From assembly GCA_015680905.1 (NCBI GenBank), contig CM027382.1, positions 10,389,501-10,453,500 on the forward strand: a stretch of DNA of 64,000 nucleotides, in the 5' to 3' direction. Below, piece by piece: positions 10,996-22,201 of the stretch. Position numbers and translations under genes: made by a program. The first letter of the stretch is position 1, and the number at the start of each line of letters is the position of its first letter. Below the pieces are notes generated by a model. That model saw nothing but the letters and a program-made list of their open reading frames with translations. It did not search any database and was not told the DNA's origin. Origin of the DNA: Coptis chinensis (Eukaryota > Streptophyta > Magnoliopsida > Ranunculales > Ranunculaceae).

Positions 10996-12441
10996 TCAAA
11001 AGACTTAGGCCTGCTTGATAACCAATTTTCCCACTAGCAAAACAAGTCATGATGTTCCCACTTCAACACTAATCTGGCAAATAGATCGGTACTTCTATAT
11101 TTGATCTTTTTCCCTCTCTCACTCAAGCGCCGCAAGTATTAGCTCTCTCTCTCTCTCTCCAGCAATACAAGTAAGCAATTCAACCTATTTTTTTTTTTCA
11201 GTTTAATTAAAAAAAAGGGGCCTTAAAAAAATTTGATTTCAATGGGTTAACTTGGATTTTGTATTTGAAACCAGATTTTGGGATTTCGTTCGTCTCTTTA
11301 TTCGTTATAATCAAGGTGAGTTATCATTGATTGTTTGATTTTGACTTTAATATGATTAATGGTAGGATGAATCCTGTATTTGTTTGATTTTGTTGAAGAA
11401 TGAGGTGTTTTGGGTCTAGGCTATTTAATTGTGTATTGCATTTGTGGAATATGTTGGAAGTTAAAGAATAGATAATTCTTTGTTATAGAATGTTTGGTAC
11501 TTGGTGCTAATAATTTTGAGTTATGGGAACAAATACATTACTTTATATAGGTTTTAATTTCATATATGTTCACTTCTGCTAGTGACATGCTCATATTTTC
11601 ATGATTAAGCGTTGGCTGTTGTGTCCTGAGTTGCAAATCACAATGTTTTTGAGGGAGTGGTCTTAATTGGCCACACTGTAAGGGCTTTCATCGCTCACCT
11701 ACTTGTTATATATTCCCTTTACAAATCATATTCCAAATTCTTATGCTAATGTTTGCGTGTGTGCTACTATTTCCAGTAGTAAGTATCTAGTGTTAGTGTA
11801 CAAGTTCTTTGTCTTATATAGGGATGGTGACGATTCTATACCCCGGGGTTGAAAAATGTAAACAGTCCTTGTCATATCTAATAGTTGAACAACTTATGAT
11901 TTATTTGTGTTTCCACTTATCTAGGATGTAGACCTATAAAGGCTTCTTGTGTTTAATGATTGTTTGAATCTCTGTGTTGTGTGAATCATGTTTCGCTTTA
12001 AATTTTTTTGCTGCTCTCTTTACTAATTTGTCTTGTTTGCTATGTAGAGCTTTCGTCTTGTTGTAGGTGATTTTCTCTATGTAGTTTTAGGAATTAAGTT
12101 TTAATTAATTCTAGGATGCATGTTCTTTGTTCAACTCCTTTCTTTCTATACTCATCTTGTTTTTTGTTTTTCAAAGATTAATAGAGCTTCAAATCTTGCC
12201 GTTTAAATGCAACTGGTGTGTTGAAGAGTAGAGATATAGTGAGGCTCTAGTAGCTTGCTTGAATTTCATTTTGGTGCAATGGGTATGTTGAATTTGCTGT
12301 TTTAAGGTTTGGGTTTCAAAGATCAAGTGTTTTCATGCAATGGGATTTGCTTAGATATGTTCTTGGTGGTTTCTTGACGTTTTGGTGATTTGGATGTCTT
12401 TCTTTACCTTCTTTGGTAATGTGGGTATGTTACATTTCACT

Positions 12442-12442
<1 letters not shown>
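10996..12442. other. T-rich, intron-like stretch without coding sequence
   Basis: A CT-rich segment at 11140-11165 followed by caatacaa/gtaagc, a tttttcag at about 11195-11202 and aatcaag/gtgagtta at about 11308-11320 look like untranslated exons with splice sites. T-rich DNA typical of plant introns follows. No open frame continues it, so a decayed gene leader is only a possibility. Confidence 0.25.
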
Positions 12443-12512
<70 letters not shown>

Positions 12513-12735
12513 GTGTGGTGGTGGTGGTGGTGGTGTGTGTGTGTTGTGCATGTGTGTGGGTGTTGTTGCTGACAAGTGCTACTCTACTGTGGTATGCTGC
12601 CGACAAGTGCTGTTGCCACTACTGTTGTGGTGTTGTCGACAAGTGGTGGTGGTGCTGCTAGCAAGTGGTGCTACTGCTGTTGTGCTGGTGAGTGGTGCAA
12701 GTCTGCATGAATTTCTTTCAAATTTTGTTGTTGTT
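12443..12735. repeat. (TG)n run and derived G/T minisatellite
   Basis: About 68 bp of TG (12443-12510) is followed by GGT and TGTG runs, then several imperfect units of about 30 bp sharing gacaagtg (near 12570, 12602, 12638) or agcaagtgg (12659). The C-poor, G/T-rich strand bias persists for 300 bp. Open frames here are by-products of repeat composition. Confidence 0.85.
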
Positions 12736-12808
12736 GTTGTCAAACAAGAACTGGGGTAGGTATTCATTGTTTTATCTAGTAATTTGTTAATGCGTATATG
12801 AGATACAA

Positions 12809-12881
12809 TGGATCCATAAGCTCAAAATGGCAGAGCGCTCAAATAATTGAGAGGTTGATGGTTCGAATCCATCGGATCCAA
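12809..12881 (+). pseudogene. tRNA-like pseudogene
   Basis: The stretch is 73 nt long. The ends TGGATCC and GGATCCA form a perfect 7-bp acceptor stem, GCTC/GAGC a D stem, and GATGG-TTCGAAT-CCATC a perfect T arm with a consensus B box. The anticodon arm CTCAA-ATAA-TTGAG is three nucleotides short of the usual 17, with a four-base loop, and two extra bases stand after the acceptor stem. It can fold like a tRNA but cannot present a normal anticodon, so it is read as a pseudogene. Confidence 0.6.
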
Positions 12882-13094
12882 TTCCATTTTATTTACCACT
12901 TTTTGGCACCCTAACAAAAAATCGACTTTGTATCGTCGTGTTATTTGGGGTGCCAAGCTTAGAATAAATTTGAAATGCATGTTTTAGAGACCATTTCCTT
13001 TTGAGCATTGATCATCCTACCAAGTGAAGTTATTTACGCTTATTTATGCTTGAATGTTGTTATACATGCATGGTATGGTATGAATGTTTAAATT
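12882..13094. other. No gene seen
   Basis: AT-rich sequence with no open frame or repeat that I can assign. Confidence 0.4.
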
Positions 13095-13345
13095 AAATTA
13101 TTATGTGATTTAGTGATGTAGTGTGTGGTGTAGGTGGTGGGATGTCTGAGGTGTGTTGATGTGGTGTGTGTCGCATAGGTAGTTGTGCTGGTGGTATATG
13201 TGTGGTGTAGTATATATATGGTGTATTGTGTTGGTGGTGTAGGTGTGTGTTGGTGGTGTAAGCGTGGCGTGTGTAGGTGTTGTAGGAGGTATCTTGTCGA
13301 TCCACTAGGTGGTAGTGTGGTGTAGTGTGCTGGTGGTGTAAGGGT
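13095..13345. repeat. G/T-rich degenerate minisatellite
   Basis: Repeated ggtgtagg, gtggtgta and ggtggtg words without a fixed period; the strand is almost free of C over 250 bp. The reverse strand therefore gives Thr/Tyr/His-rich frames that are not genes. Confidence 0.7.
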
Positions 13346-14144
13346 TTTAATTAGCATGTTTGGCACGTTACTTGTTGTTCCCCAATAATTGCTAGCTAGG
13401 CTAAACGTACACTTGCATCTCATTCGTGATGGTTTTAGTTTAACATAACATGTAAAACAACATTAGTATACCACCTCCGATCCTTTGCTCTGCCAATACA
13501 GGATTCTATGCAACCCCCTAAATTGCCATGCAATGCAATCTTCTCACACGTGTACTAATTATTCTTGTTCATGTAATTTAAAGAGATATGCATTAGTTGA
13601 TATATGTGAATTATTTTTTAAGAGCACGTATAGGGTGCGCAGGGTGCACCCAAATTTCATATGTGCAGGTTATCAACCACTCATACTAAAGGTCAAAACC
13701 GGAATATCTTGGTGAAGAAGTTTCTTACTGTTCATTCTCCCAAAACTAGAAACCAGAACTAGAAAGGAGAAAGAACACAATTGAAACCAAGTTGGAGGAG
13801 GAAGATGATGGATGTAATTGGACTAATCAGGGCAAATTCTTTAGGAGAAGCTCTTAACGGGAAGCTATATCCAATGACTTATCCAAAAGCAGAAATCAAA
13901 TTTACGAAAACTCTGTAGGGAAGGAGTTTGAGCAGAATTCAAACTTTCTATCCAGCTATTAGAACTCGCCACGTAGTCTAAAACAACTTTCTCCTTCCAG
14001 GCTTTTTAGATTATTACCCAAAGGAGGTCATAACCTGGTGGAGAAGCAAATGCCAATAAACTTGGGATTGATTTTGATTACATTGCTCTTTCTCCTAAAA
14101 GCCATATGGGAATCCATAGGTAATAAACTAGAAACCCTGTCCCC

Positions 14145-14148
<4 letters not shown>
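13346..14148. other. Dispersed repeat copy 2 and unassigned sequence
   Basis: 13575-13730 matches the repeat at 10692-10995. An ATG at 13805 opens 37 codons (MMDVIGLIRANSLGEALNGK...) within a purine-rich leader-like context, but nothing supports it as a gene. Confidence 0.4.
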
Positions 14149-14200
<52 letters not shown>

Positions 14201-14206
14201 TTTTTT
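14149..14206. repeat. Poly(T) run
   Basis: More than 40 T, a short interruption, then another T run. It may be the tail of a minus-strand retrosequence, but no body is identifiable to its right. Confidence 0.8.
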
Positions 14207-14444
14207 ATTTTAATGTTTTGGCTGTTTTGAATTTATGACCGATCACTCTATTTGAGTAATTCATGTTTTTTATTGAATGCATTTTAAGTAAAAGTGGTTT
14301 GTAAGAACTTTCAGTCTGTACGAACTACTTTATAAACTTTATAATATCCATTTTTTTAGATGCTACTTTTAAGTATTTTAATCACTTTTTTAAAATTTAG
14401 AGTAAAATGTAGAAGTGTCCCCCGTGTGTCCCCAGCGTATCCAT

Positions 14445-14489
14445 GGAGTGTCGGAAATTCTATAAATTAATTAATAAATCCGACACTCC
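14445..14489. other. Stem-loop with 11-bp stem
   Basis: ggagtgtcgga (14445-14455) pairs perfectly with tccgacactcc (14479-14489) across a 23-nt AT-rich loop. Related words (gacacgtgtcgga, gtatcggggagtgtcg) follow up to 14580, so this is part of a small family of tgtcgga repeats rather than a clear terminator. Confidence 0.5.
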
Positions 14490-14935
14490 AAATCGAGTAT
14501 CTGACACGTGTCGGAGGCGTATCGGGGAGTGTCGATATGATGTCGGATAATTCTACACGCAAGGCGTATCGGGGAATCCAAGTTGGAGTCTGTAACCATG
14601 CCATCTAAGGTGGGGTTACACAAACTAATCTCAGGGGAGTTACATAAAATTTCCAGTTGATTTACTTTGCCTCTCACTCGTTTTCAGTCTAGTTGGCCAC
14701 GGTTTCTCAGCTGTAACACAAACATACAACAAAGAAAAACTAAAAAACAGCTCTAGTTTTGATGAAAAAGTAAAATAAAACACACTACATCAGTAATTGT
14801 ACTCAAATTTTTAGTAGGTTTTAGATCTTTTAAACTGTTAAATGCCGAAAATCAAGGAGGTAGAAAGAGAGCTCTGATCTTACCTGATTATTGCTTTTGT
14901 TTTCTTCTTATTCGAAACACCAACGGAAACAGCGG

Positions 14936-14938
<3 letters not shown>

Positions 14939-14982
<44 letters not shown>
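14939..14982. repeat. (TC)n tract at LINE 3' border
   Basis: 22 TC units directly abut the T-rich 3' end (minus strand A tail) of the LINE. A second CT tract stands at the other border, 35991-36019. Confidence 0.95.
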
Positions 14983-14988
<6 letters not shown>

Positions 14989-15205
14989 GAAAGGCAAGCA
15001 GGGTTTTTGAGAGGTCCCTTACCCCTATTTTATTAAAATGAAAGCACTAACTTGGTTACATAGATTAGAGTCTTACATATATTTTGCCCGAGGCATCATC
15101 ATACACAATTTTCCGTACATCCTCAGAAAAAGAGCTAGGTATGATTACCACGTAACTTATGGATGGTATATTTCCTGCCAAAATGTCGGCCAACTTGTTC
15201 GCTTC

Positions 15206-15540
15206 TCAGAATACATGTTTGAGAGTAAACATTTGTAATTGTGTTGTTAAGCTATTAATCTCCCCCATCAGATGGTTGGCGCGCCATGTGTGCTTGTTCT
15301 TGTCTTTCAAATACGAGACAACTGTAGCAGAGTCTGTCTGGGCTTGAATTTTGAGACACCTGTGTTCCACAACAAGTTTGAGGTATTGTGTGAGGCCTTG
15401 TAGCTCAATAAGATCGATTGTCGAGTACTCTGACCTTCCCTGTGCAGCCACAATCACTTCCCCTTGACAATTCCGAATCACTGCTGCCCACCCACCTAGT
15501 GTACCATGTAGAGACCCATCTGTGTTGAGTGAACACATTC
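15206..15540 (-). pseudogene. LINE RNase H domain
   Basis: RNase H degrades the RNA of RNA-DNA hybrids during element copying. The frame shows three expected acidic positions: NTDGS, DLIELQGL and QTDSATV. After KHVF a TGA stands where an arginine is expected, followed in frame by EANKLADILAG, the usual end of this domain; a CGA to TGA change explains it. Some plant L1 lineages carry such a domain after the reverse transcriptase. Confidence 0.8.
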
Positions 15541-15565
15541 CTGTAAGTGGTTTCTCCCATACACA

Positions 15566-15750
15566 CTACCTTAGTTCATGCTGTCTCGGTTCCACATATA
15601 CACCCCACATCTGCATGATCCTGTTCCTTTCGGGCCTTTCTTCCATTTCCAGTTTAAGAGAATGGAGTTTTGTGGAAACATCTTGAATAAGTAATTTACT
15701 AACCTGCAGAGCTATTGTGTTTTTGTGCTGGAAGATGCGTTTGTTCCTTT
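15566..15750 (-). pseudogene. LINE ORF2 linker next to the Athila insertion
   Basis: Codes for ERNKRIFQHKNTIALQVSKL and about 40 further residues before a stop at 15566, the stretch that normally joins the zf-RVT domain to RNase H. Its N-terminal continuation lies beyond the Athila element at 30747 onward. Confidence 0.75.
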
Positions 15751-15755
15751 CTTGC

Positions 15756-17271
15756 TGATAAGAGCCCAAAACTGTAGTTTTAACCCCTTAGCAGTCATAC
15801 TTTTAGACCAATTATGTGAGTAATAAGTAAGAGTTAATACTGATTACGTGTTTTTATGTATTTCAGGCTTCAAAGTCAATTATGTGCAGGAATGTGCCAC
15901 TTTGATGAGATAAACGAGCAATGGTTGGTTACTAAGGAGTTCGGTGATTAAAGGCCAAGATTCAAGAAGACAAAGCCTTTGTAAAGCCTGGTCAAAAGAT
16001 GAAAAGTCAAAGTCCACGCAGGCAGAAACATTGCACAAAGACAGCAGAACTTCCGAAGACCATATCTTTGGACTCAGACCTTGGAATTGGGCCTACCTTA
16101 TGTCAAAACGACCGGCTCGGAAAGAGATTTCCAATGGACCAAGCCTTGACCCAATCAGAGGAGGAGAAGTGGACGAAAAGTCTACTAAAGCCAACTGCAG
16201 CTGAAGAGGCCTTTTTGGACTGAAAGAATTGAGTTTTGGGCCTGATCCTCTGGCCCAAAACATGACTCCAAGCCCATGCACGATTTTTGGATCGGAACAT
16301 ATAAAAACCAAAGCTTAGCTCTTTGTTAATGGTAGCTAGTTAGACCTAAAATAATATAGATAAATCTAGATCTGTTTTCATTAATTAATTTAAGTTTTAG
16401 TTCCATTTTCAGTTCTTGTTTTAGATTAAGTCTTTGAATCATTATTCTTGATTGATTAGATAAATAAAAAATAGTTATTTTAGCAAGTTCGAATTGTGGT
16501 ATTTCAATTTATAGATCTAGTTTTAATTATTGTTGGTTACCATTTCTTAGTTGTTGATTAGAATTTAATCATTGTTTAGTTTAGATTAAGTAGATTTGAA
16601 TCTTGATATTATGTTTAGTTATAATAATATGGGAAATGATGTTTTGATGACTCAAGGCTAAAACATCCATTAAAGGGGTTGATGAAGCCTTGATGAAAAC
16701 TTAGTTGTTTAGTATAGAATCGTTGTAGAATCTATTCCACTCTAAAAGGTCGTGTTTCGCCATGAGAATGGGTGGGCGACCTCACATGCTAGTTAGTACT
16801 TGGTAGAAATGCCATGAACACTAGGGATTAGACTCGAAATTCTTGCCGTGAAAACGTAAGAATCGAGATACGACAATCTATACTAGGTTATTAAGTTGGA
16901 TTCGAGGTGGATTAATTCCCCTCTATTTCTTTATCTAGATTCAAACAATCGTATTTCCGTAGCTTTCGTAGATTAACTTTAGTTTATATTTTATCTTGTT
17001 ATTTATTATATCTTGTTATTTAAATTAACGCGTCTTGTTAGCATAACATTTAAGTAAAAGCTCTCATTAGACTTAAGACTGATTTCTTAGACTTAGAAAA
17101 CAATCCATGCTAGGGAACTAGGAGTGGAACGAACTTCCTACTCCACTTAGTGCAATTCGCACGAGAGTAGAAGCTTTGATAATTGAGATTAAAAGATCGG
17201 TTTTTAGTTTACTTTACGTTTTGAATTCATCGCTCATTTTAGTAGGTAAACTATTCATTTTACATTTATCA
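15756..17271 (+). repeat. 5' LTR of the Athila-type element
   Basis: 1516 bp; begins TGATAAG and ends TTATCA. It pairs with the 3' LTR at 29235-30746. Directly after it comes aatggccatcttagttgcac, which is not a clear tRNA primer-binding site; the usual Athila site begins TGGCGCC. Confidence 0.93.
16231..16307 (+). promoter_or_regulatory. LTR promoter: palindrome and TATA box
   Basis: A TATAAAAA box stands at 16300-16307. Some 40-70 bp upstream, GTTTTGGGCC and GGCCCAAAAC form a perfect 10-bp inverted repeat around a 9-nt spacer. Both arms contain TGGGCC/GGCCCA, the core of plant site II elements bound by TCP factors. The same block occurs in the 3' LTR (near 29708-29786), while the older solo LTR has a mutated version. 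Confidence 0.6.
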
Positions 17272-17914
17272 AATGGCCATCTTAGTTGCACTTTAGCATT
17301 ATTTTCTTTGTAGAAGTAGTCATTTTAAGTCCCATTAAACCCACCCACCCTTGGTTGTTTCATCTTGTGGTTGCCCATTTCAGCTTTTGACAAATTCAGC
17401 GAGAAAATACGCGAGCGCCCAAGGCCAGGAAGAGCGACCAGCTAAGTTCTTGGAATTTCATCTACTACCGAAGCGCCAGCGCCTTCATACCAAACGCTAA
17501 GTTATCTGGAACTTCGACTTTACTACGACCCACGCATCGGAGCGCCGCAGCCATGCCTTTTGAAATTTCCGGTTTCCCGGGTTTGATTCGAACTTCGAGT
17601 TGTCAAGTTTTTCAGTGTTCTAATCTCTTATATACACTGAACACGCGCATACACAAGACGCTATTCATAAAGCGAAGCAAGGACGCTATCGGGTATTCCT
17701 TTCTTCCATACCTCGCATTTCCGTTAGAGGTTTTCTACTAGTATATCGTAATTGTTTGGAGTGTTGCATGTTTAGTTAAGCTCAACTTAGTCTTGCATGA
17801 GATTAAGGTCCGGTCGAACAAAACAACAAACGTAATTACACGCAACAAAAACAAGTCTATCTAGTACACCACCCACGACACCTCTAGCTACTATCACACA
17901 CACCATACGACATA
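17272..17914 (+). other. Athila leader before gag
   Basis: No gene. This is the untranslated leader between the 5' LTR and gag and normally carries the primer-binding and packaging signals; I cannot point to either with confidence. Confidence 0.5.
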
Positions 17915-19398
17915 ATGGTGAAGAAAGAGAGACTCCTCTCTCCGACTTTTACAAAGCCTTGGTGATAGCCCTAAATCTTGCATCGTTCTAGCGACCGATT
18001 GGGGGATTTTTGAATCCCCAAACATATTTAATTTGTTACCCGTTTTTCATGGGTTAGACCATGAAAAACCTTATCAGCACATGCGTAGGATTGAACAAGT
18101 CCTTACAACATTCCATCATCCTACGGTAGGTGCGGAACAAATTAAACTGAGGGTATTCCCTTTCACATTAGCCGATAAGGCGGCGTCTTGGTTAACTGCC
18201 CAAGCGCCTAATTCTGTGGACTCGTGGGCTAAACTTGTTCAGCTGTTTATGGAACATTTTTACCCACCCCTAAAGACGGATGAGATGCTTTCCAAGATTC
18301 ATTTTTTCCGACGAATTCTCATGAATCATTTTCTTGAGGCATGGAATCGTTTCACCGATCTCCTTATAGAGTGTCCACATCATAACTTAGCGAAAGACAC
18401 GTTAGTTCGTGCCTTTTTCAAAAGGTCTTCTACACCACCATAAAGAAGTCCTTGACATAATGAATGGGGTAGTTTCCTAAGTAAAGGAGCCTCGGAGGCT
18501 TACAAATTTTAGAAGACCAAACTAAACGGAATAATAATTGGGGGGGTAGTGATGATATCCCCCGCTCAGCTAGTTCTTCTTCAACAGTCAAGGCCGCCGG
18601 TATGTTTGATAAGAAAACCGATCCAGAACTTAAAAATTTACTCGAATCTCTAACTAAAAAAGTAGAGGCTATTTCTGCTCAACAAAAGCCTATCCCCATG
18701 AATGTAAACTCCAACCCATGTAATTTCTGTTTGAGTCCAGAGCACCCTGACGATTATTGTCCTCTAGCTTATGAACAACAACCACCAGAACAAGATAATG
18801 TTTACTCTATTAATAACTATCCTATTCCTAATGCCCCTTGGAGACAACATCCCAACTTCAGTTGGAGAAATAATCAACAAGTAACACCTCCAGGGTACAA
18901 TAATCAAAACGTTAGGCAAGCAAACAATTATAACCAAGCTCCACCTAGGCAAGGACAAGGACAAGGACAAGGTCAAGGGAATTATAATAATTATAACAAC
19001 CAAGCGCAACCACGACAAGGTCAAGCACAAGGTCAGAATAATTATAATAATTATAATACCAATATAGGTATCGTTCCGGTTAATAATAATAACTATCACA
19101 ACCCACCCATAAATAATCAACGAGAGAGTAGTTCCAAATGCACCACCCGTGACTACTACACCTACACAACCGGATCGTGATCGACGCCTTTATACAAGTT
19201 ACCCAACAACTTTTCCGCACAATGACTCAATCAAACCAACAGATTTTACAATCCATAAATCGGGGCATACAACAGTTAGCCCAAGTGAAAGCCCAACCAA
19301 AAGGCGTGTTTCGGGACAAGCGATACCAAACCCTAAAACAGCAAACACGCGACTTTGAGGTAAACGGTAATTCTAGTAATGCGAAACTACAATCGTAG
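17915..19398 (+). pseudogene. Athila gag
   Basis: Gag forms the particle that packages element RNA. The first ATG at 17915 lies in a broken frame. From 18033 the retrotransposon gag domain is clear (LLPVFHGLDHEKPYQHMRRI, then LADKAASWLTAQAPNSVDSW). The frame slips at 18420-18540 through what look like single-base changes in runs of A, G and T. A zinc knuckle CNFCLSPEHPDDYC (C-x2-C-x4-H-x4-C) lies at about 18720-18760. A Gln/Asn-rich tail follows (18900-19110). The frame breaks again near 19140. Confidence 0.85.
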
Positions 19399-20450
19399 GT
19401 GACCTAAATGCCATCACCACTCTCCGCTTACGGAAGAGTGGTTGATAACAAAGTAACTACGCTTATAGTTACCCCATCAATTACTCCTACACGGATATCG
19501 AACTAGATACCGCAATAGAAACGAGGAGCCTACCACGGTAGAGGTACCCGGTTAAATCACAACCAAAGAAACCGAAAGCCAAGGTTACACAGCAAGTAGA
19601 GCCATATCACGAAATATAGAGCTTAAAACCACCGTTCCCTAAAAATTAGCCATGCTAACCGGGGATACAAACTTTGAGGAAATTAGGAACGCGTTTTCAA
19701 GAATCTAACGATAAACCTTCCTTTTCTCGAAGCTATTAAAAAGCTACCTAACCACGCTAAGTTTCTTAAAGAGTTGTGCACTACTAGGCATAAGACCAAC
19801 ATACCTAAAGGCGCCTTTTTAACCGAATAGGTTCCCAACTTTATCCGAAAATAATGGAATTGTTAAAGTACAAGGACCCTAGTCGCCCCATCAGAAATGC
19901 ACCTTAGGAGATTCCCACACGACGACCGCCTTTATTAGACACGGGGGCGAGTGTTAACTTACTCCCGTATTACTTGTATAAACAAATAGGTCTCTGAGAA
20001 ATGCAACCTACAAAAATAACGTTGCAATTAGCGACGGTCAATTAAGTATCCTAAAGGTGTAGTGGAAAACGTGCTTGTTAAGGTTCGGATTTCTACTATC
20101 CCGCTGATTTTGTTATCCTCGATACGTAAGTCGCTAATGACTCTGTGCCGATCATCTTAGGGCGCCCGCTTGGCAACTGCCAATGCGCTTTAAATTTGTC
20201 GCGATGGAAAGATGTCCTTATCTTTTGGCCATCTTTTCTCGTCGAGGTAAATGTTTTTAAAATGATGAAACAATTACCAGATTCGTCTGTAGATGGGGAG
20301 GTTAGCATGATCGAGAGTTTAGCTCAAGATTATTTTAACAACACGTTTCCTGAAAACAATATGTACAAATTCCTTTCTTTTGAACTTCATTTTGTAAATG
20401 ACTCCTACTTAGAGGAAGTCAACACCATCCCGAGTCCACACCAATTGTAG
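19399..20450 (+). pseudogene. Athila protease
   Basis: The aspartic protease cleaves the polyprotein. The active-site motif LLDTGASVNLLPYYLY is intact, with the catalytic Asp at 19938-19940. The second hallmark, PIILGRP, is at about 20148-20168. Between them a TGA replaces a residue after KQIGL, and frameshifts surround both motifs. The region after it to 20450 links to the reverse transcriptase. Confidence 0.8.
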
Positions 20451-20559
20451 ACCCGTCGGTTGCTCCATATACTGATTACGAAGATTTGCTACCTAAGCAA
20501 GTCTTCATTACGCAAGATAAGGACACTTATGAAACATCAACGGACATTCCGTCCACACA

Positions 20560-21590
20560 AGGGCTTAAACCTCTTCCCCCGAGTTAAAATATATTCAACT
20601 TGATCCGGATGGTAGTCACCCGATAATTATATTTTCTCTGTTAACTAAGGATGAAGAGACATGTTTAATAAGGGTGATTAGGGAACATCGATCTGCGATT
20701 GGTTGGTCCCTAGCCGACATTAAGGGAATTGACCCTAATGTTTGCACTCATCGTATCCATTTGGAGGATAACGCGAAGACTTCTCCACGAACCTCAACCG
20801 CTTGAACCCCGCCATGAAAGAGGTGGTTAGGGAAGAAGTCTTGCGATTACTCGATGCGGGTATTATATACCCAATCTCCGATAGCGAATGGGTAAGTCCC
20901 ATTCATGTAGTTCCTAAGAAATCGGGAGTTACCATGGTACGTAACGGGAAGGGTGACTATGTTGTCACTCAAGGTCCTATGAAATGGAGAATTTGTATTG
21001 ATTACGGGACGTTTAAATGCTATGACACGAAAGGATCACTTTCCCTTACCATTTATAGATCGGATGCTAGAACGTCTAGGCGGGTCATGCCTTTTATTGT
21101 TTTCTGGATGGCTACTCGGCTATTTTCAGATTATTATTGATATTGATGACCAAGAAAAGACAACCTTCACATATCCCCCGGAACATATGCCTATAAACGA
21201 ATGCCTTTTGGCCTTTGTAATGCCCCTGGTACCTTCCAACGATGTATGCTTCATATATTTAGTGACATGGTAGAGCGCTTTATGGAAGTGTTCATGGATG
21301 ATTTTTCTATCTATGGAGACTCCTTTACAGAATGCTTGTCTAACCTGTCTAAGGTCTTGACACGGTGTGAAGAAAAGAGCCTCGTTTTAAATTGGGAAAA
21401 GTGTCATTTCATGGTCAAAAAGGGCATAGTACTAGGTCATATTGTATCTAGTGATGGCATCGAAGTAGATAAAGCCAAACTAGATAAGATAGCGACCCTA
21501 CCTAAACCACGGACTGTCCGTGAGATTAGAGCCTTTCTAGGCCATGCGAGGGGTTTTATAGGCGTTTCATTAAAGATTTTTCGAAAATAG
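20560..21590 (+). pseudogene. Athila reverse transcriptase
   Basis: Copies element RNA to DNA. Recognisable blocks are EEVLRLLDAGIIYPISDSEW (from 20830), MKWRICIDYG (20980-21010), MPFGLCNAPGTFQRCM (21201-21250) and the catalytic VFMDDFSIYG with the two aspartates at 21297-21302. FLGHARGF closes the domain at about 21535. At least three frame changes separate these blocks. Confidence 0.88.
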
Positions 21591-22201
21591 CTAGGCCTTT
21601 AACTAACCTTTGCTTTTGAAGGATGCAATCTTTGATTTTAATTTTAACTGTAAACAGGCTTTTGAAACCTTAAAAGCCGCCCTAACCACCGCACCTATTA
21701 TCACGACCTCTGATTGGTCTAAACCTTCGAACTCATGTGTGATGCTAGTGACTATATGGTTGGTGCCGCCTTGGGACGTAAACTAGATAATAAGTCCACT
21801 TTGTTATTTATTATGCTAGTAAAACATTAAACGATGCTCAACGGAATTATACAACTACTGAAAAAGAATTTTAGCTGTCATTTATGCTTTAGATAAGTTT
21901 AGATCCTTATTTGGTTGGTTCTAAAACTTTGGTTTACACGGACCATGCAGCCATAGGTACCTTCTTGCAAAGAAGGATGCTAAGCGCAGATTAATCCGAT
22001 GGATTCTTCTCCTGCAAGAGTTCACATTAGAAATAAAGGACAAAAGAGGGGTCGAAAACGAGTTGCCGACCACTTATCTAGACTTACAAATGGCGATAGT
22101 AGTGATTACGAGTCCATACCGGACTCTTTTCACGATGAGCATCGTATGCTATTTTTTCATCACCATGGTATCACGGACATCGTAAAATTATTTAGCGGCT
22201 G
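21591..22201 (+). pseudogene. Athila RNase H
   Basis: FETLKAALTTAPIITTSDW (about 21660-21720) marks the start of the RNase H region. Traces of MCDASDYMVGAALG, TEKE and YTDHAAI-like phrases follow in shifting frames, then a segment before the integrase with RVADHLSRL (about 22050-22085). Confidence 0.75.

Noticed and set aside
12351-12767. Open frames of up to 125 codons on both strands
   Set aside because: They consist of Cys/Val or Thr/His repeats encoded by the TG run and its derivatives.
12809-12881. Functional tRNA gene
   Set aside because: The anticodon arm is three nucleotides short, so no normal anticodon loop can form.
17274-17291. Primer-binding site of the Athila element
   Set aside because: tggccatcttagttgc shows only the first few bases of a tRNA-complementary site and does not match the TGGCGCC site expected for the clade.
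18764-19120. 118-codon minus-strand frame rich in Ile
   Set aside because: Shadow of the Gln/Asn-rich tail of Athila gag.
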